DNA of 64,000 bases from UBA168 sp011055275 (GTDB lineage: Archaea; Thermoproteota; Thermoprotei_A; Marsarchaeales; UBA168). The stretch is taken from NCBI GenBank assembly GCA_046635845.1, contig JAQQXN010000002.1. One strand, given 5' to 3'. The translations under genes were made by a program, and so were the position numbers. The notes under the pieces were generated by a model that saw nothing but the letters and a program-made list of their open reading frames with translations, did not search any database and was not told the origin of the DNA. Below, in pieces: positions 16,635 through 25,750 of this stretch (positions within the stretch are counted from its first letter, which is position 1; each line of letters starts with the position of its first letter).

Positions 16635-16997
16635 TTGAAAAGCTTGGCGAAGTGTGAGGATTCGGTTAAGTACCTCCTGCCGATAGTGAGGGCTGAGATA
16701 GCGAAACAATTGATGCTCAAGTACCTTATGAGCGAAACCGAAGCTGCCAAGCTCCTTGGGGTATCTCAGGCATCCATAAGCCATTACATGAACGGTGAAA
16801 GAGGGGGCAAGGAGCACGACATCGTTAAGAAGTGGCGGACAGAAATAGAGAAGTTTGCGTCGAAGGCAGCGGATGACCTAATGGCTCATCACAGCTTAGA
16901 CGACATATCCGCTGCATACTGCGAGCTTTGCAGGACCGTGGGAATAGGCGAGGCCTTACCGATTGGCGAGACTGAGGAAAAAACTAAGTCCTTTTAA
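16635..16997 (+). CDS. Small helix-turn-helix transcriptional regulator (XRE/HTH_3-like)
   Basis: This 120-aa protein has a clear helix-turn-helix at about residues 34-55 (MSETEAAKLLGVSQASISHYMNG), the form found in XRE-like regulators. It is followed by a helical, acidic C-terminal half with two Cys residues (YCELCRTVG). Its N-terminal part (VKYLLPIVRAEIAKQLM) matches a widespread crenarchaeal/thaumarchaeal regulator type. The TTG start lies about 27-30 nt after CTTAAAAAGG, so it is probably leaderless. The target genes are unknown. Confidence 0.75.
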   Translation: MKSLAKCEDSVKYLLPIVRAEIAKQLMLKYLMSETEAAKLLGVSQASISHYMNGERGGKEHDIVKKWRTEIEKFASKAADDLMAHHSLDDISAAYCELCRTVGIGEALPIGETEEKTKSF

Positions 16998-17120
16998 CAA
17001 TGGAGTAGTTTTGTACGCGTAAGAGGAAACGTTTCAACTTAATAAGCTTGATGGGCTTTCTAGACTTGGTTTCTTTCGAAATGCTTATATTATGGGAATA
17101 TTAGTATCACAGGATAAATC

Positions 17121-17396
17121 TTGACAAAGATTTTAATAAATGGTAATTGGGTTGACGAGAGCGAAGCTACGAAGCAGATTAAAATACTTACCAAAGGGGA
17201 GAGGAAGTTCTTAACTGCGTTGCTTAAAATCGGCGAGCCAAGTACCATAAAGAGGATATCTGAAGTTGCCGGTATGGGTACTGTTTATTGTTACATAGTT
17301 TCCAAGAATGTGGAAAAGAAGGGTTTGGTAAAGAGATTTGGAGGAAGAGGAGCCTTATTCGGGCTTACTGAAGAAGGGTATAAAGCAATAACTTAA
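17121..17396 (+). CDS. Small winged-helix DNA-binding protein
   Basis: This 91-aa protein fits a winged-helix fold. Helices run across residues 24-70 (KGERKFLTALLKIGEPSTIKRISEVAG, then YIVSKNVEKKGLV), followed by a beta wing (VKRFGGRGALFGLTEEG). This is MarR/PadR-like architecture without a recognisable effector domain. It starts with TTG after an AT-rich stretch containing CTTATATTATGG (about 17082-17093). It stands alone between the HTH gene and the convergent DUF424 gene. The target is unknown. Confidence 0.65.
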   Translation: MTKILINGNWVDESEATKQIKILTKGERKFLTALLKIGEPSTIKRISEVAGMGTVYCYIVSKNVEKKGLVKRFGGRGALFGLTEEGYKAIT

Positions 17397-17397
17397 A

Positions 17398-17697
17398 CTA
17401 AGGTTGTGCAATAAGGAGTTGGACATGAAGAATCCCGCAGATGGATCTAGCAGAATCCTTTTTTATTAAGTTCTTAGCTTCGCACGCTTTAACCGCGTCA
17501 TTACCTAAGATGTTTATTACGTAAGCGGAACGAAATGCGTCTTCGAGCTGGTCTTCGTTGATAAGAGAGCCTCCATAAAACCGGGGGTCCACGAAGAGCG
17601 AGGTCTCGCTACAGGAGATTGTTTTTCCCAATATGCTGGCGTCGCATAGCCCTATTACGAGGCCATTCTCCGACTCGTGACGCCCTATGGAGAACAA
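17398..17697 (-). CDS. DUF424 family protein
   Basis: This 99-aa protein matches the archaeal DUF424 pattern: an N-terminal strand pair, LGKTISC, a VDPRFYGGSLINEDQL block and NILGNDAVKA, ending in CGILHVQLL. The molecular function is unknown. In many archaea DUF424 neighbours aIF2-beta, and here it follows that gene by 6 nt on the same strand, suggesting co-transcription and a translation-linked role. The start is TTG. The Met-initiated frame shifted by one base next to it is not this gene. Confidence 0.82.
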   Translation of the reverse strand: MFSIGRHESENGLVIGLCDASILGKTISCSETSLFVDPRFYGGSLINEDQLEDAFRSAYVINILGNDAVKACEAKNLIKKDSARSICGILHVQLLIAQP

Positions 17698-17703
17698 ACG
17701 CCA

Positions 17704-18129
17704 TCAGCTCTTCAGTGGGTTCTTAACTGGCGTTTCTGCTCCGCAGGCGAGGCACTTCAAGAAGTAAAGGCGACCTCTTTTCTCCAGTACGGTGTCGGGC
17801 CTGCCGCAGACCGGGCAGCGGACGTATTCTTCGTAATATTTCTTTATGAGGGCATCCACCTGTTCCTGGGAAACCTGATTGTTAAGGACAAGCTTGTTTC
17901 CCTCGATGGTACCTGCGGCTCCTAACCTCTTGGTGAGATAAAGATAGAGTTGCTGCGGCTCCCTTTGGAACAGATCGCATATTTCCTTGAAGTTCTCGAT
18001 CTCTGATCTCTTGCGTGTTACAGAAAGTTGAACGTGGGGTACCTCAAACCAATCGCTTTTGGTGCTCTTTTCTGGGAGGTTGTTCATCAATCTCTGCAAA
18101 AGCTGCTTGTAGTCGTATTTGTCTACCAT
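17704..18129 (-). CDS. aif2b: Translation initiation factor aIF2 subunit beta
   Basis: This 141-aa subunit belongs to the aIF2 heterotrimer that delivers initiator tRNA. The N-terminal helix (DKYDYKQLLQRLMNNLP) binds the gamma subunit. The middle domain is followed by a C-terminal zinc ribbon (YVRCPVCGRPDT ... LKCLACGAETPV). The frame is open 17 codons further upstream, but a GCTTAAAAGCC box at 18147-18157 lies about 25 nt before ATG 18129, so the shorter leaderless start is preferred and the length then fits the family. It is divergent from gpmA and followed by the DUF424 gene. Confidence 0.93.
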   Translation of the reverse strand: MVDKYDYKQLLQRLMNNLPEKSTKSDWFEVPHVQLSVTRKRSEIENFKEICDLFQREPQQLYLYLTKRLGAAGTIEGNKLVLNNQVSQEQVDALIKKYYEEYVRCPVCGRPDTVLEKRGRLYFLKCLACGAETPVKNPLKS

Positions 18130-18207
18130 AGGTTTAAGCTTGTAGCGGCTTTTAAGCGTGAGCAAGGCCGAAAACCCCATATCCGTGCGATCGATTTTCG
18201 TTGAAAA

Positions 18208-18843
18208 ATGGCATATCTATGTTTAATAAGGCATGGAGAATCTCTATGGAACGCTGAAAACAGGTTCACGGGATGGGTTGATGTCCCGCTTACGGACAAG
18301 GGCAGAAGTGAGGCCACTCGGGCAGGGGAATTACTAAAAAAAGAAGGAATAAAGTTCGATGTGGCATATACTAGTGTCCTAAGCAGAGCTATTGAGACGC
18401 TTGAGCTCTGCCTTAAGAGTATGCAGGTCGATATGCCCATAATAAAGGATGCGCACCTGAATGAGAGGCATTATGGCGATCTGCAGGGATTAAACAAGGC
18501 AGAAACGGCAAAGCGGTACGGAGATGAGCAGGTTAGGTTGTGGCGCAGGAGCTACGATGTAGCCCCACCAAACGGTGAAAGTCTAAAGGATACGCAGAAA
18601 AGAACTGTGCCTTTCTTTGAGAACTGCATTTTAACCGACATAAAGATGGGCAAAAACGTGTTGGTAGTAGCGCATGGAAACAGCCTAAGATCCATAGTCA
18701 TGTACTTAGAAAAGATTTCTGAAAAAGACATTCCGCTCCTCGAGATACCAACAGGAGTTCCCATAGTTTACGAGCTGGATTCTGAGGGGAATGTGAAAAG
18801 CAAGAAGCTTCTGGAGCGATGGCCTGTACGGTTATCCTCGTAG
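18208..18843 (+). CDS. gpmA: 2,3-bisphosphoglycerate-dependent phosphoglycerate mutase
   Basis: This 211-aa enzyme interconverts 3- and 2-phosphoglycerate. It has the catalytic histidine motif LIRHGESLWN (about residues 6-15) and the typical FTGWVDVPLTDKG block. ERHYGDLQGLNK contains the catalytic Glu, and VVAHGNSLRS carries the second His. The dPGM type is patchy in archaea, most of which use the cofactor-independent enzyme. It would feed the enolase encoded at 61280-62560. It is divergent from aIF2-beta across 78 nt. Confidence 0.93.
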   Translation: MAYLCLIRHGESLWNAENRFTGWVDVPLTDKGRSEATRAGELLKKEGIKFDVAYTSVLSRAIETLELCLKSMQVDMPIIKDAHLNERHYGDLQGLNKAETAKRYGDEQVRLWRRSYDVAPPNGESLKDTQKRTVPFFENCILTDIKMGKNVLVVAHGNSLRSIVMYLEKISEKDIPLLEIPTGVPIVYELDSEGNVKSKKLLERWPVRLSS

Positions 18844-18906
18844 CGTGAGGGCAGTCTTCTAGGAGTTGCCCCTGTTGACATGGGACTCCCGAAAGGTTAG
18901 GGCTCG

Positions 18907-18982
18907 CGGGCCCGGTGGGATTCGAACCCACTGATACAGGCTTCGAAGGCCTGCGCCCTAATCCATAATGGGCCACGGGCCC
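18907..18982 (-). tRNA. tRNA-Arg (anticodon UCG)
   Basis: A 76-nt cloverleaf on the minus strand has acceptor GGGCCCG/CGGGCCC, discriminator G and D-stem GCCC/GGGC. The anticodon stem CAGGC/GCCTG holds loop CTTCGAA (anticodon TCG), and the T-arm is GTGGG-TTCGAAT-CCCAC. There is no intron and no encoded CCA. Together with tRNA-Arg(GCG) it covers the CGN family box apart from CGG. Confidence 0.95.
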
Positions 18983-19026
18983 GCTTGTAATTTAAACAAA
19001 ATTTTTATACGTATTGGAAAAGCTAC

Positions 19027-20226
19027 TCACGGTTGCGAGCTTAAAGCTGCAGATATGGAGCTTACTATCCTTTTAAGGTCGTTCTCGGCAATTTTCTCTT
19101 TAAAGGTAGCTTGGTCTATAACCTTAAATCCGGCATCCTGCATGGCCTTAAGGTTTCTTTTATCAGCTGTTGAGCTCCATCCGTATGAAGTAAGCAAAAC
19201 CGTTGGCTTGTTTAGGCCTTTCATCTTCATTGAAAATATGTCAATAAGCTGAGCTATGGAAGGGTGAGGCCCAACCTCATAAGTCGGAGAGGCTATCACT
19301 ACGACCTTAGCGCCATTAGCTTCGGTCAGCGCGTCCTCTATGTCATCCCTCTTGTTGTCCGTAAAAGCAAACGTTTTGAAGTTCACGCCAGGAAGACTGT
19401 CCTTTATCTTTTTTACCACGGACTCTATGGATCCGTACATGGAGGCATAAATGATCACAGCCTTCTTTTCATCTGATTCACCGCGGGCCCATCTCGTGTA
19501 AAGCTGTATCACCCTCTCCGGGTTCTTAGACCAGATCAGGCCGTGAGATGGAGCTATGATGGCCGGCTTTATTCCCTCCAGATTTAGCTTTTCTATGTTT
19601 TTCAGTAAGTTATCCCTGTAGGATCCTATGACGGTTACCAAGTACTTTTCAGAGTAGCGCTCGTACTCTTTATCCGCTACTTGGTCATCAACTCCGTCAG
19701 GAATTGAGTAGGATCCGAACGCGTCGCATGTGAATAGGATCCTTTCCTGCTCGTAATATGTCATCATGGTTTCTGGCCAATGCACCCACGGCGTGTAGAT
19801 AAATTTGAGCGTTATGTCTGAAAGGGAAAGGCTTTCGTCGTTTTTAAGGGACTTAAACTGGTTTTTAAAGTTGTACTTTGCCCTCAGCAAGCTCTCGGCT
19901 ATGGGGAACGCTACCACAATCGCGTTTGGGTTTACTTCCGAAAAGGCTTCAAGGGCGCCCGTGTGATCCGGTTCCGCGTGGTTCACCACTACGTAACGGA
20001 TCTCGGCTGGTTCTACGACCTGCTTCAGCGCCTCCAGGAAAAGATCTGAGTATTTTTGCTTCCATAAATCGATTAGCACCGCGCCATCCTTACTCTTTAT
20101 AACATACGCGTTGTAGGTGATTCCCTCCGGAATGTGCCAGTTTGCCTCGAAGTACTTGACATCGGTATCGTTAAGCCGTAAAAGGGTCACGGATTTAGAA
20201 ACGTTCCTTATGATATATGAGGCCAT
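19027..20226 (-). CDS. Flavodiiron protein (FprA family, O2/NO or F420H2 oxidase)
   Basis: This 399-aa two-domain protein carries the diiron motif HAEPDHTG in its N-terminal beta-lactamase-like domain, and a C-terminal flavodoxin domain begins at IIYASMYGS (FMN loop). The family reduces O2 to water or NO to N2O, protecting oxygen-sensitive enzymes. The electron donor (rubredoxin or F420H2) cannot be told. I choose ATG 20226 rather than 20241 because a TTTTTATT box is centred about 22-26 nt upstream. It lies 42 nt after the nicotinate phosphoribosyltransferase gene on the same strand. Confidence 0.9.
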   Translation of the reverse strand: MASYIIRNVSKSVTLLRLNDTDVKYFEANWHIPEGITYNAYVIKSKDGAVLIDLWKQKYSDLFLEALKQVVEPAEIRYVVVNHAEPDHTGALEAFSEVNPNAIVVAFPIAESLLRAKYNFKNQFKSLKNDESLSLSDITLKFIYTPWVHWPETMMTYYEQERILFTCDAFGSYSIPDGVDDQVADKEYERYSEKYLVTVIGSYRDNLLKNIEKLNLEGIKPAIIAPSHGLIWSKNPERVIQLYTRWARGESDEKKAVIIYASMYGSIESVVKKIKDSLPGVNFKTFAFTDNKRDDIEDALTEANGAKVVVIASPTYEVGPHPSIAQLIDIFSMKMKGLNKPTVLLTSYGWSSTADKRNLKAMQDAGFKVIDQATFKEKIAENDLKRIVSSISAALSSQP

Positions 20227-20268
20227 AAATTTACTTCTCATGCGAATAAAAACGTTTATGCTTGCTAG

Positions 20269-21462
20269 TCATGCGATGAAGCGAACCCTAGGCGCGCCTC
20301 TGTTGTGAAGGTCCCTCAAATCCTTGGGCATTGAGAAGAGGGTTTCTATGTTTCTTTTCGTTATGTCGGTAATCGGTTTTTTATCTCTTACTGGTTTTCC
20401 ATGTAATATGAGTGGCTTTAGTAGTTGCGTCCCTTTAGAAAATTTCGTCCCCTCTGGAACGATATAGTCAATCCACTTCTCGTAGTCCCTGTAAACCTGT
20501 TTGGCTCCGCTTATATGGCCGGTTTTCGATATTGGAAAACCATCAACCTCACATATTTTCATGCCGAAGTCTATGGTTGGTGCATCTGTGACGGCGTTGC
20601 CAACGCCAAACGCATCAGCATGCTGTGCCAGCTCTTCTAGCTTGTATTCGTTGAGCCCGCCGCTTAGAGTTATCTTTACGTTGAGTCCCATTTGCTTGAG
20701 TTCCCAGCGCACTTCTTCAGCTTCCTTGTCCAGATCCCCTGAATCTATGCGGACTCCTTGAAGGTGGCTTCCAAGCGCTTTGGCAGCTATTAGGGCTTCT
20801 GCGCGTGGAGTAAAGAACGTATCTATGAGTATGGTGCGAGGGGAATCGGGTGGAGCGTACATGTCGTAAGCGCGAAATGCCTCCTCTTGGTTGAAGGGAT
20901 GTTCTTTTGTGCTAAAGGCCAGTACCATCGCGTGAGGTATGGTGCCTACGGGTTTTACTCCCAAAAGCCTTGCAGCTAGCACGTTTGAGGTACCGTTGAA
21001 TCCCCCTTCAAGTGCTGCCTTTTCCTTAGCGAGCGCGGAGGATGGATGCGAGCGCCTTGTCCCAAACGCGAAAAGCGATTTATCTGGCCCGACGGCTAGC
21101 CTCATGCGTGCAGCTCTACTTGCCGCGCCCGATGCCTCGCATAGAAAGCCGAGTATTTCTGGTTCGTAGGTCGCAAAGTCGAGGTATCTTCCCTTTATTA
21201 CCAGTACCGGTTCTTCTGGGAAGAAGACCTCTCCTTCATCTATTGCATAGGCGTCTACTGGGACACCAGTAAGTAGTTCCGTGACATCATCGAGGCCAGA
21301 CAGAATTCCGAAGTTATAGGGCTCTGGCAGGGCCTTAGTAAAAACTTCCATTGTGACGTAGGGATTTCTTCCAGCACGCCTTAGTACCTGCTCTGTTACC
21401 TTGAAGTAGAGATCTGATACCTCGCCTGACTTCAGATCGTTTTCTGTCGGTATGAAAAACAT
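20269..21462 (-). CDS. pncB: Nicotinate phosphoribosyltransferase
   Basis: This 397-aa enzyme joins nicotinate and PRPP to give nicotinate mononucleotide in NAD salvage. FGTRRSHPSSA, GGFNGTSNVLAARLLG and GTIPHAMVLAF are the substrate- and PRPP-site blocks of the NAPRTase family, and VRIDSGDLDKEA plus FGVGNAVTDAPTIDFGMK are also present. A conserved YFKV segment starts the first domain. The ATG is about 26 nt after an AT-rich AAAATAAAT box. The flavodiiron gene follows on the same strand; no functional link is obvious. Confidence 0.93.
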   Translation of the reverse strand: MFFIPTENDLKSGEVSDLYFKVTEQVLRRAGRNPYVTMEVFTKALPEPYNFGILSGLDDVTELLTGVPVDAYAIDEGEVFFPEEPVLVIKGRYLDFATYEPEILGFLCEASGAASRAARMRLAVGPDKSLFAFGTRRSHPSSALAKEKAALEGGFNGTSNVLAARLLGVKPVGTIPHAMVLAFSTKEHPFNQEEAFRAYDMYAPPDSPRTILIDTFFTPRAEALIAAKALGSHLQGVRIDSGDLDKEAEEVRWELKQMGLNVKITLSGGLNEYKLEELAQHADAFGVGNAVTDAPTIDFGMKICEVDGFPISKTGHISGAKQVYRDYEKWIDYIVPEGTKFSKGTQLLKPLILHGKPVRDKKPITDITKRNIETLFSMPKDLRDLHNRGAPRVRFIA

Positions 21463-21593
21463 CTTAACTATATATTGATATGATATTTATTTTTTGCGAG
21501 GGAAAACGCGTTACTTGCCCCAGCAGCCCTTCTGGCCTTTGGCCCGTTATGTGCAACTAAAAAATTATAAAGCGCGGTGGTAATGAATAACAA

Positions 21594-22217
21594 ATGCAAA
21601 TAACTTATTTGGGCCATTCCTGCTTCGTCTTACAGAACGCGGGACATAAGCTGATAATAGATCCATATGAAGGAGGAGCCTTTGAGGGATTTAACCTGAG
21701 AATAGAGGACTACCCCCAAGCCATAGATGGCGTTGAGGGGGTTGCCGTGACACACCATCATGCCGATCATGATTACGTCAAGCCTTTTTCCGGCGCTAAG
21801 GTCTTTGACGGGGTTAAGAGTATAGGGAAGCCGCCCATCGAGCTAATACCGGGATTCACGTTATCCTCTTATCGGACCGACCACGGCCCTGGAAGGGGAG
21901 AGTGCTCAGCCATATCTATATTCGTTGAGGGAAAGCGTTTTGTTCACCTTGGAGATACCTCATCATTACCTCCCGAAACGGAAACTCAGGTGAAAGATGC
22001 CGACTACCTGATGATTCCTGTTGGAGGGTATTTCACGATGGGGCCTCAAGAAGCAGCTAAGCTCGCTAAGACGCTAAACCCTAGATTTGTGGTGCCAATG
22101 CACTATGCCATAAAGGGAAAGAGTTCGCTCGTTCCGCATACGCTGGATGATTTTCTGAAAGCGTCATCGGGGCTAAACGTTTTAATCATAAATCTTGGAG
22201 GAAGTAAGACCCTGTGA
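21594..22217 (+). CDS. Metallo-beta-lactamase fold hydrolase (UPF0173-like)
   Basis: This 207-aa protein has the metal-binding THHHADHDY motif (about residues 53-61), HLGDT (Asp ligand) and VPMHYAIKG (final His region), with the initial TYLGHSCFVL strand typical of UPF0173/YcbL-like hydrolases. The substrate is unknown. The start ATG follows a TTATAAAG box by about 26 nt, so it is probably leaderless and monocistronic. Confidence 0.85.
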   Translation: MQITYLGHSCFVLQNAGHKLIIDPYEGGAFEGFNLRIEDYPQAIDGVEGVAVTHHHADHDYVKPFSGAKVFDGVKSIGKPPIELIPGFTLSSYRTDHGPGRGECSAISIFVEGKRFVHLGDTSSLPPETETQVKDADYLMIPVGGYFTMGPQEAAKLAKTLNPRFVVPMHYAIKGKSSLVPHTLDDFLKASSGLNVLIINLGGSKTL

Positions 22218-22306
22218 GAAGTTGGTTTTTTCCATTTGCCATCTTGGATGGAAAACGACTAAGGCTTAAAAGCAGCATCATATAACTTTTGATTGGGTGA
22301 TAATGT

Positions 22307-23632
22307 GTGTCTGGGGCCGAATTCCTGAAAAAACCCCACCTTAACTTGGTGGTAATAGGTCATATTGATCACGGCAAATCTACCATAGTGGGAAACCTGC
22401 TGTACCTAACCGGGTCGCTGGATCCGAGAGAGATGGCTGAGATCGAGGCTGCAGCGAAAGCCAAAGGAGAAGAGGATAACAAGTTCGCGTGGGTTCTCGA
22501 CAGGCTTAAGGAAGAAAGGGAACGCGGTATAACGATCGACCTTTCCTTCTGGAGGTTCGAGACTCCGAAGCATTTCTTCACGTTTATTGATGCGCCTGGC
22601 CATAGGGATTTCATAAAGAACATGGTGACGGGCACAAGCCAGGCAGATGCCGCAATACTTGTGGTCTCCGCGAAGAAGGGTGAGTACGAGGCCGGAATAG
22701 GAGCGACTGGTCAAACCAGGGAGCACGCTTTCTTGGCTAAGACCATGGGAGTTAACCAGATCATCGTTGCCATAAATAAGATGGATGATCCTTCTGTTAA
22801 CTATTCGCAGCAAAGATATGAGGAAGTAAAGGCCGGCATTAGCAAGCTTCTGTCAATGATAGGTTACAAGATGGATAAGGTGCCGGTGATCCCCGTTTCG
22901 GGTTGGAAGGGAGATAACCTTGCGACCAAGAGCACTAATATGCCGTGGTATAATGGTCCAACGCTGGTAGAGGCCCTCGATATGCTTGAGGAGCCACCCA
23001 AGCCAATCGACAAGCCACTTAGGCTTCCGATTCAGGACGTTTATACCATTCAGGGCGTTGGGACGGTGCCAGTAGGAAGAGTAGAAACTGGCGTACTTAA
23101 GATAGGTGACCGCCTCGTTTTCCTTCCCTCCAACAAGGTGGGTGAGGTCAGAGATATAGAGACCCACCACACAAAGGTAACTCAGGCAATACCTGGTGAT
23201 AACATAGGCTTTAACGTGAAGGGCCTTAACAGAACCGACATACAAAGGGGAGACGTAGCAGCCAAACTTGACAGCCCAGCTACCGTAGCCAAGGAGTTCA
23301 CTGCAAGGATATTCGTGCTCTACCACCCCACTTCCTTTGGAGTTGGCTATACACCCGTTGTCCACATTCACACGGCTACCGTTGCTTGCAGGATAGAAGA
23401 GATAGTTAACAAGCTGGATCCGAGAACTGGCCAGCCGCTGCCTGAAAAGGCGACGTTCCTAAAGCAGGGCGACAGCGCCATAGTCAGGATGGTGCCGATA
23501 AAGCCCATGGTGGTTGAGAAATATCAGGACTTCCCGCCACTAGGAAGGTTCGCTATAAGGGACTCGGGCAGAACCATAGCTGCAGGCATAGTAGTTGACG
23601 TGGTACCAGCTCAGATTCAGGTGAAGGCTTGA
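22307..23632 (+). CDS. tuf: Translation elongation factor aEF1-alpha
   Basis: This 441-aa GTPase brings aminoacyl-tRNA to the ribosome. The G motifs are VVIGHIDHGKST (P-loop), RERGITID (switch I), DAPGHRDFI and NKMDD. Domains 2 and 3 are complete. The GTG start follows a GGTGAT Shine-Dalgarno site (about 22296-22301), and a CTTAAAAGC promoter box lies further upstream. The stop TGA overlaps the S10 ATG by one base, the standard archaeal EF1-alpha/S10 pair. Confidence 0.97.
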   Translation: MSGAEFLKKPHLNLVVIGHIDHGKSTIVGNLLYLTGSLDPREMAEIEAAAKAKGEEDNKFAWVLDRLKEERERGITIDLSFWRFETPKHFFTFIDAPGHRDFIKNMVTGTSQADAAILVVSAKKGEYEAGIGATGQTREHAFLAKTMGVNQIIVAINKMDDPSVNYSQQRYEEVKAGISKLLSMIGYKMDKVPVIPVSGWKGDNLATKSTNMPWYNGPTLVEALDMLEEPPKPIDKPLRLPIQDVYTIQGVGTVPVGRVETGVLKIGDRLVFLPSNKVGEVRDIETHHTKVTQAIPGDNIGFNVKGLNRTDIQRGDVAAKLDSPATVAKEFTARIFVLYHPTSFGVGYTPVVHIHTATVACRIEEIVNKLDPRTGQPLPEKATFLKQGDSAIVRMVPIKPMVVEKYQDFPPLGRFAIRDSGRTIAAGIVVDVVPAQIQVKA

Positions 23633-23940
23633 TGGCTCAGAAGGCAAGGGTGAGGCTTTGGAGCGCGAACGTCAGGGACGTGGACTTGGTATGCAACGAG
23701 ATAAAGGACGTTGCTACCAAGGCAGGCGTTCGCGTTGCGGGCCCCATCTACCTGCCCACTAAATATCTAAAGATAACTACGAGAAGGGCACCAAATGGAG
23801 AGGGAACTGATACCTACGATCACTGGGAGATGAGGCTTCACAAGAGGCTAATAGATATAGATGCCGACGAGAGAGTTATGCAAGAAATAATGAGAATCCA
23901 AGTGCCTGATTCGGTTTATATAGAGATCCAGTTGACTTGA
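23632..23940 (+). CDS. rps10: Small ribosomal subunit protein S10 (uS10)
   Basis: This is a 102-aa archaeal S10. GPIYLPTKYLKITTRRAPNG, EMRLHKRLIDIDA and IQVPDSVYIEIQL are the conserved tRNA- and 16S-contact parts. The ATG overlaps the EF1-alpha TGA (TGATG), so a TTG one codon upstream is unlikely to be the start. It ends 3 nt before the convergent gene at 23943. Confidence 0.96.
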   Translation: MAQKARVRLWSANVRDVDLVCNEIKDVATKAGVRVAGPIYLPTKYLKITTRRAPNGEGTDTYDHWEMRLHKRLIDIDADERVMQEIMRIQVPDSVYIEIQLT

Positions 23941-23942
23941 CC

Positions 23943-24251
23943 TTAACCCTCTTTTGACTTGTTAATAAATAGCTGAACTCCTTTTTGAAGGTCAGGGGTT
24001 CCTTTATCGTTGAGCGGCACCTTTGTCATAACGTGAATGTACTTGCCGTCAGCGGTTTCTATGAAGGCCTGCGGGATTTCCACCCCACCAAATTCGTCCT
24101 TTTCCCCGTAGTTTGTTAAGAAGTCCCAGTCTTCGTTTAGCTCCTTATATTCGACGTTTAATTGCGTGGCCGCCGTTTGGCATATTTTTTTAGCGTAGGA
24201 CTTTAGGGCATCCCAATCCGCGGTAACCAATATTATGGCCTTAGGCTCCAT
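23943..24251 (-). CDS. Small conserved hypothetical protein, thioredoxin-like pattern
   Basis: I do not recognise a named family for this 102-aa protein. Residues 1-30 form a strand-helix unit (KAIILVTADWDALKSYAKKI), and the middle contains GGVEIPQAFIET, resembling the cis-Pro strand of thioredoxin folds. A single Cys is seen (KKICQT) and no CxxC, so redox activity is unlikely. ATG 24251 lies about 25 nt after a TTTAAGCC box and is preferred over an upstream TTG. It is convergent with S10 with almost no spacer. Confidence 0.6.
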   Translation of the reverse strand: MEPKAIILVTADWDALKSYAKKICQTAATQLNVEYKELNEDWDFLTNYGEKDEFGGVEIPQAFIETADGKYIHVMTKVPLNDKGTPDLQKGVQLFINKSKEG

Positions 24252-24328
24252 TTGAGACAACTAAAGCGGAGGCTTAAAGTCTAGCGTTTTTGAAGGGGCT
24301 CAGCTAGGACTTTAGCTCACGAACGTCG

Positions 24329-25585
24329 CTACCCGGATTCGTCTTCATTGCCCCTTAGGGCTTTGGTCATTACCTCGCTTTGCAGAATTTGAGGCGGTAC
24401 GCCAAGCTCTGTTGCGATCGTTGCTATCTGATCGAACTCCGGCTTTGCGCTTATCAGTTTGCCCTCCATGTCCCACGCCAGCTTTACGTTTATGTCTTTT
24501 CCCCTTAACTTAATGGTTCTCATTGCCCTAGAGGCCACAAACCTATTGACGCCCCAAAACCTAACTCCGAGGGTACCGGTATCGCCCATCAGGGTGAGCG
24601 CGAGCTTTCTCTCATCTCCCACCCTTGAGATGGCCCTAATTAGCGTGCCGGGCCTTCCCTTTTTCCTTAAAGAAGGTATCACGTATGCGTCAAGCGCTCC
24701 GTTTGCCATCAGGTCGCTTACGGCCTTCCCAACGACCTCGCCGCTTGCGTCATCAATATCGGTCTCCACGATTGACACGCTTTCGGTTTGCGTCGGCGGG
24801 TAATCATCTCCTAATATCACGCGCGTGAAAGAAGCCCTGCGGCCCAGGTCCCTCTGGCCAATTCCATAACCCACTTTTTTTGGAGTGAATATAGGGGTCA
24901 TGCAATTCTTTTCAACCAGCGTTGACAGGATTGCTGCGCCTGTTGGGGTGGTTAGCTCGCCGCTGCCGAAAGGCCCGGGTATGACTGGTAACCCTGTCTG
25001 GCTAAGAATGGTTATAGTAGCCGGCGCTGGTGATCCCATTATACCATGCGAAAACTCCATATCTCCTCCTCCCAAAGCTATGGGAGAGGCGCAGTACCTG
25101 GTCCCCTCGAACAACTTTAGGTCATCTATGCACATGGCGACGCCTACTATATCTATTATTGTGTCCGCCGAAGAAGCCTCATGAAGTGTGACCTTCTCTC
25201 TTAAGCCGTGAACATGAGCTTCCGCGCTTACTAGCTTGTCGAAAGCGGAGAGAGCAAAGGCCTTGGCCTTTTCTCCAAGATTGAACTCCTTGAGGGCCCC
25301 GTCTATGGTCTTCCTAAGTATGGCGCTATCTCTTTCCGGGTGTGGAGGTTCTCCTGGCTCATAGACAAGTTCTTCATCAACCGAAACGGTAACCTTTGTA
25401 CCCATGATCTCCCTGCTACTTGTCTTCTTAACGTCGACTTTTACGGAGCGGACGCCGGGCAGGTTCTTGGAAACGTAGTCAGCCAGCTTTATGATTTTAT
25501 CTTGGTTAGAGCCAAGATCTAAGAGCGCTCCCAAAAGCATATCGCCTGAGGTTCCAGCTGTAGAGCAATCAAAATACAGTATCAT
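24329..25585 (-). CDS. larC: LarC-like nickel-insertion protein (nickel-pincer cofactor synthesis)
   Basis: This 418-aa protein belongs to the LarC (former DUF111) family, which inserts Ni into the pincer nucleotide cofactor by a CTP-dependent reaction in the known lactobacillus pathway. The N-terminal DCSTAGTSGDMLLGALLDLG, the HEASSADTIIDIVG block and GELTTPTGAAIL are family signatures. It is divergent from larB (165 nt between starts). No larE or larA is present in the window, so the target enzyme, not necessarily lactate racemase, is unknown. Confidence 0.9.
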   Translation of the reverse strand: MILYFDCSTAGTSGDMLLGALLDLGSNQDKIIKLADYVSKNLPGVRSVKVDVKKTSSREIMGTKVTVSVDEELVYEPGEPPHPERDSAILRKTIDGALKEFNLGEKAKAFALSAFDKLVSAEAHVHGLREKVTLHEASSADTIIDIVGVAMCIDDLKLFEGTRYCASPIALGGGDMEFSHGIMGSPAPATITILSQTGLPVIPGPFGSGELTTPTGAAILSTLVEKNCMTPIFTPKKVGYGIGQRDLGRRASFTRVILGDDYPPTQTESVSIVETDIDDASGEVVGKAVSDLMANGALDAYVIPSLRKKGRPGTLIRAISRVGDERKLALTLMGDTGTLGVRFWGVNRFVASRAMRTIKLRGKDINVKLAWDMEGKLISAKPEFDQIATIATELGVPPQILQSEVMTKALRGNEDESG

Positions 25586-25750
25586 GAACTCAAACGTTTT
25601 ATTGGCTTTAACGCTTTGCGCATAATTGAGTTGTTGTCGTGCCTGAATTCATGATGCGCCGAGCTCGCATCGTTATGGGGTCACCTGTGTAGGCCATGCA
25701 GCCTGACGGATTCAAGCGCATGGCTTTTTAGCGCCTGTCTCACTTTCCAA

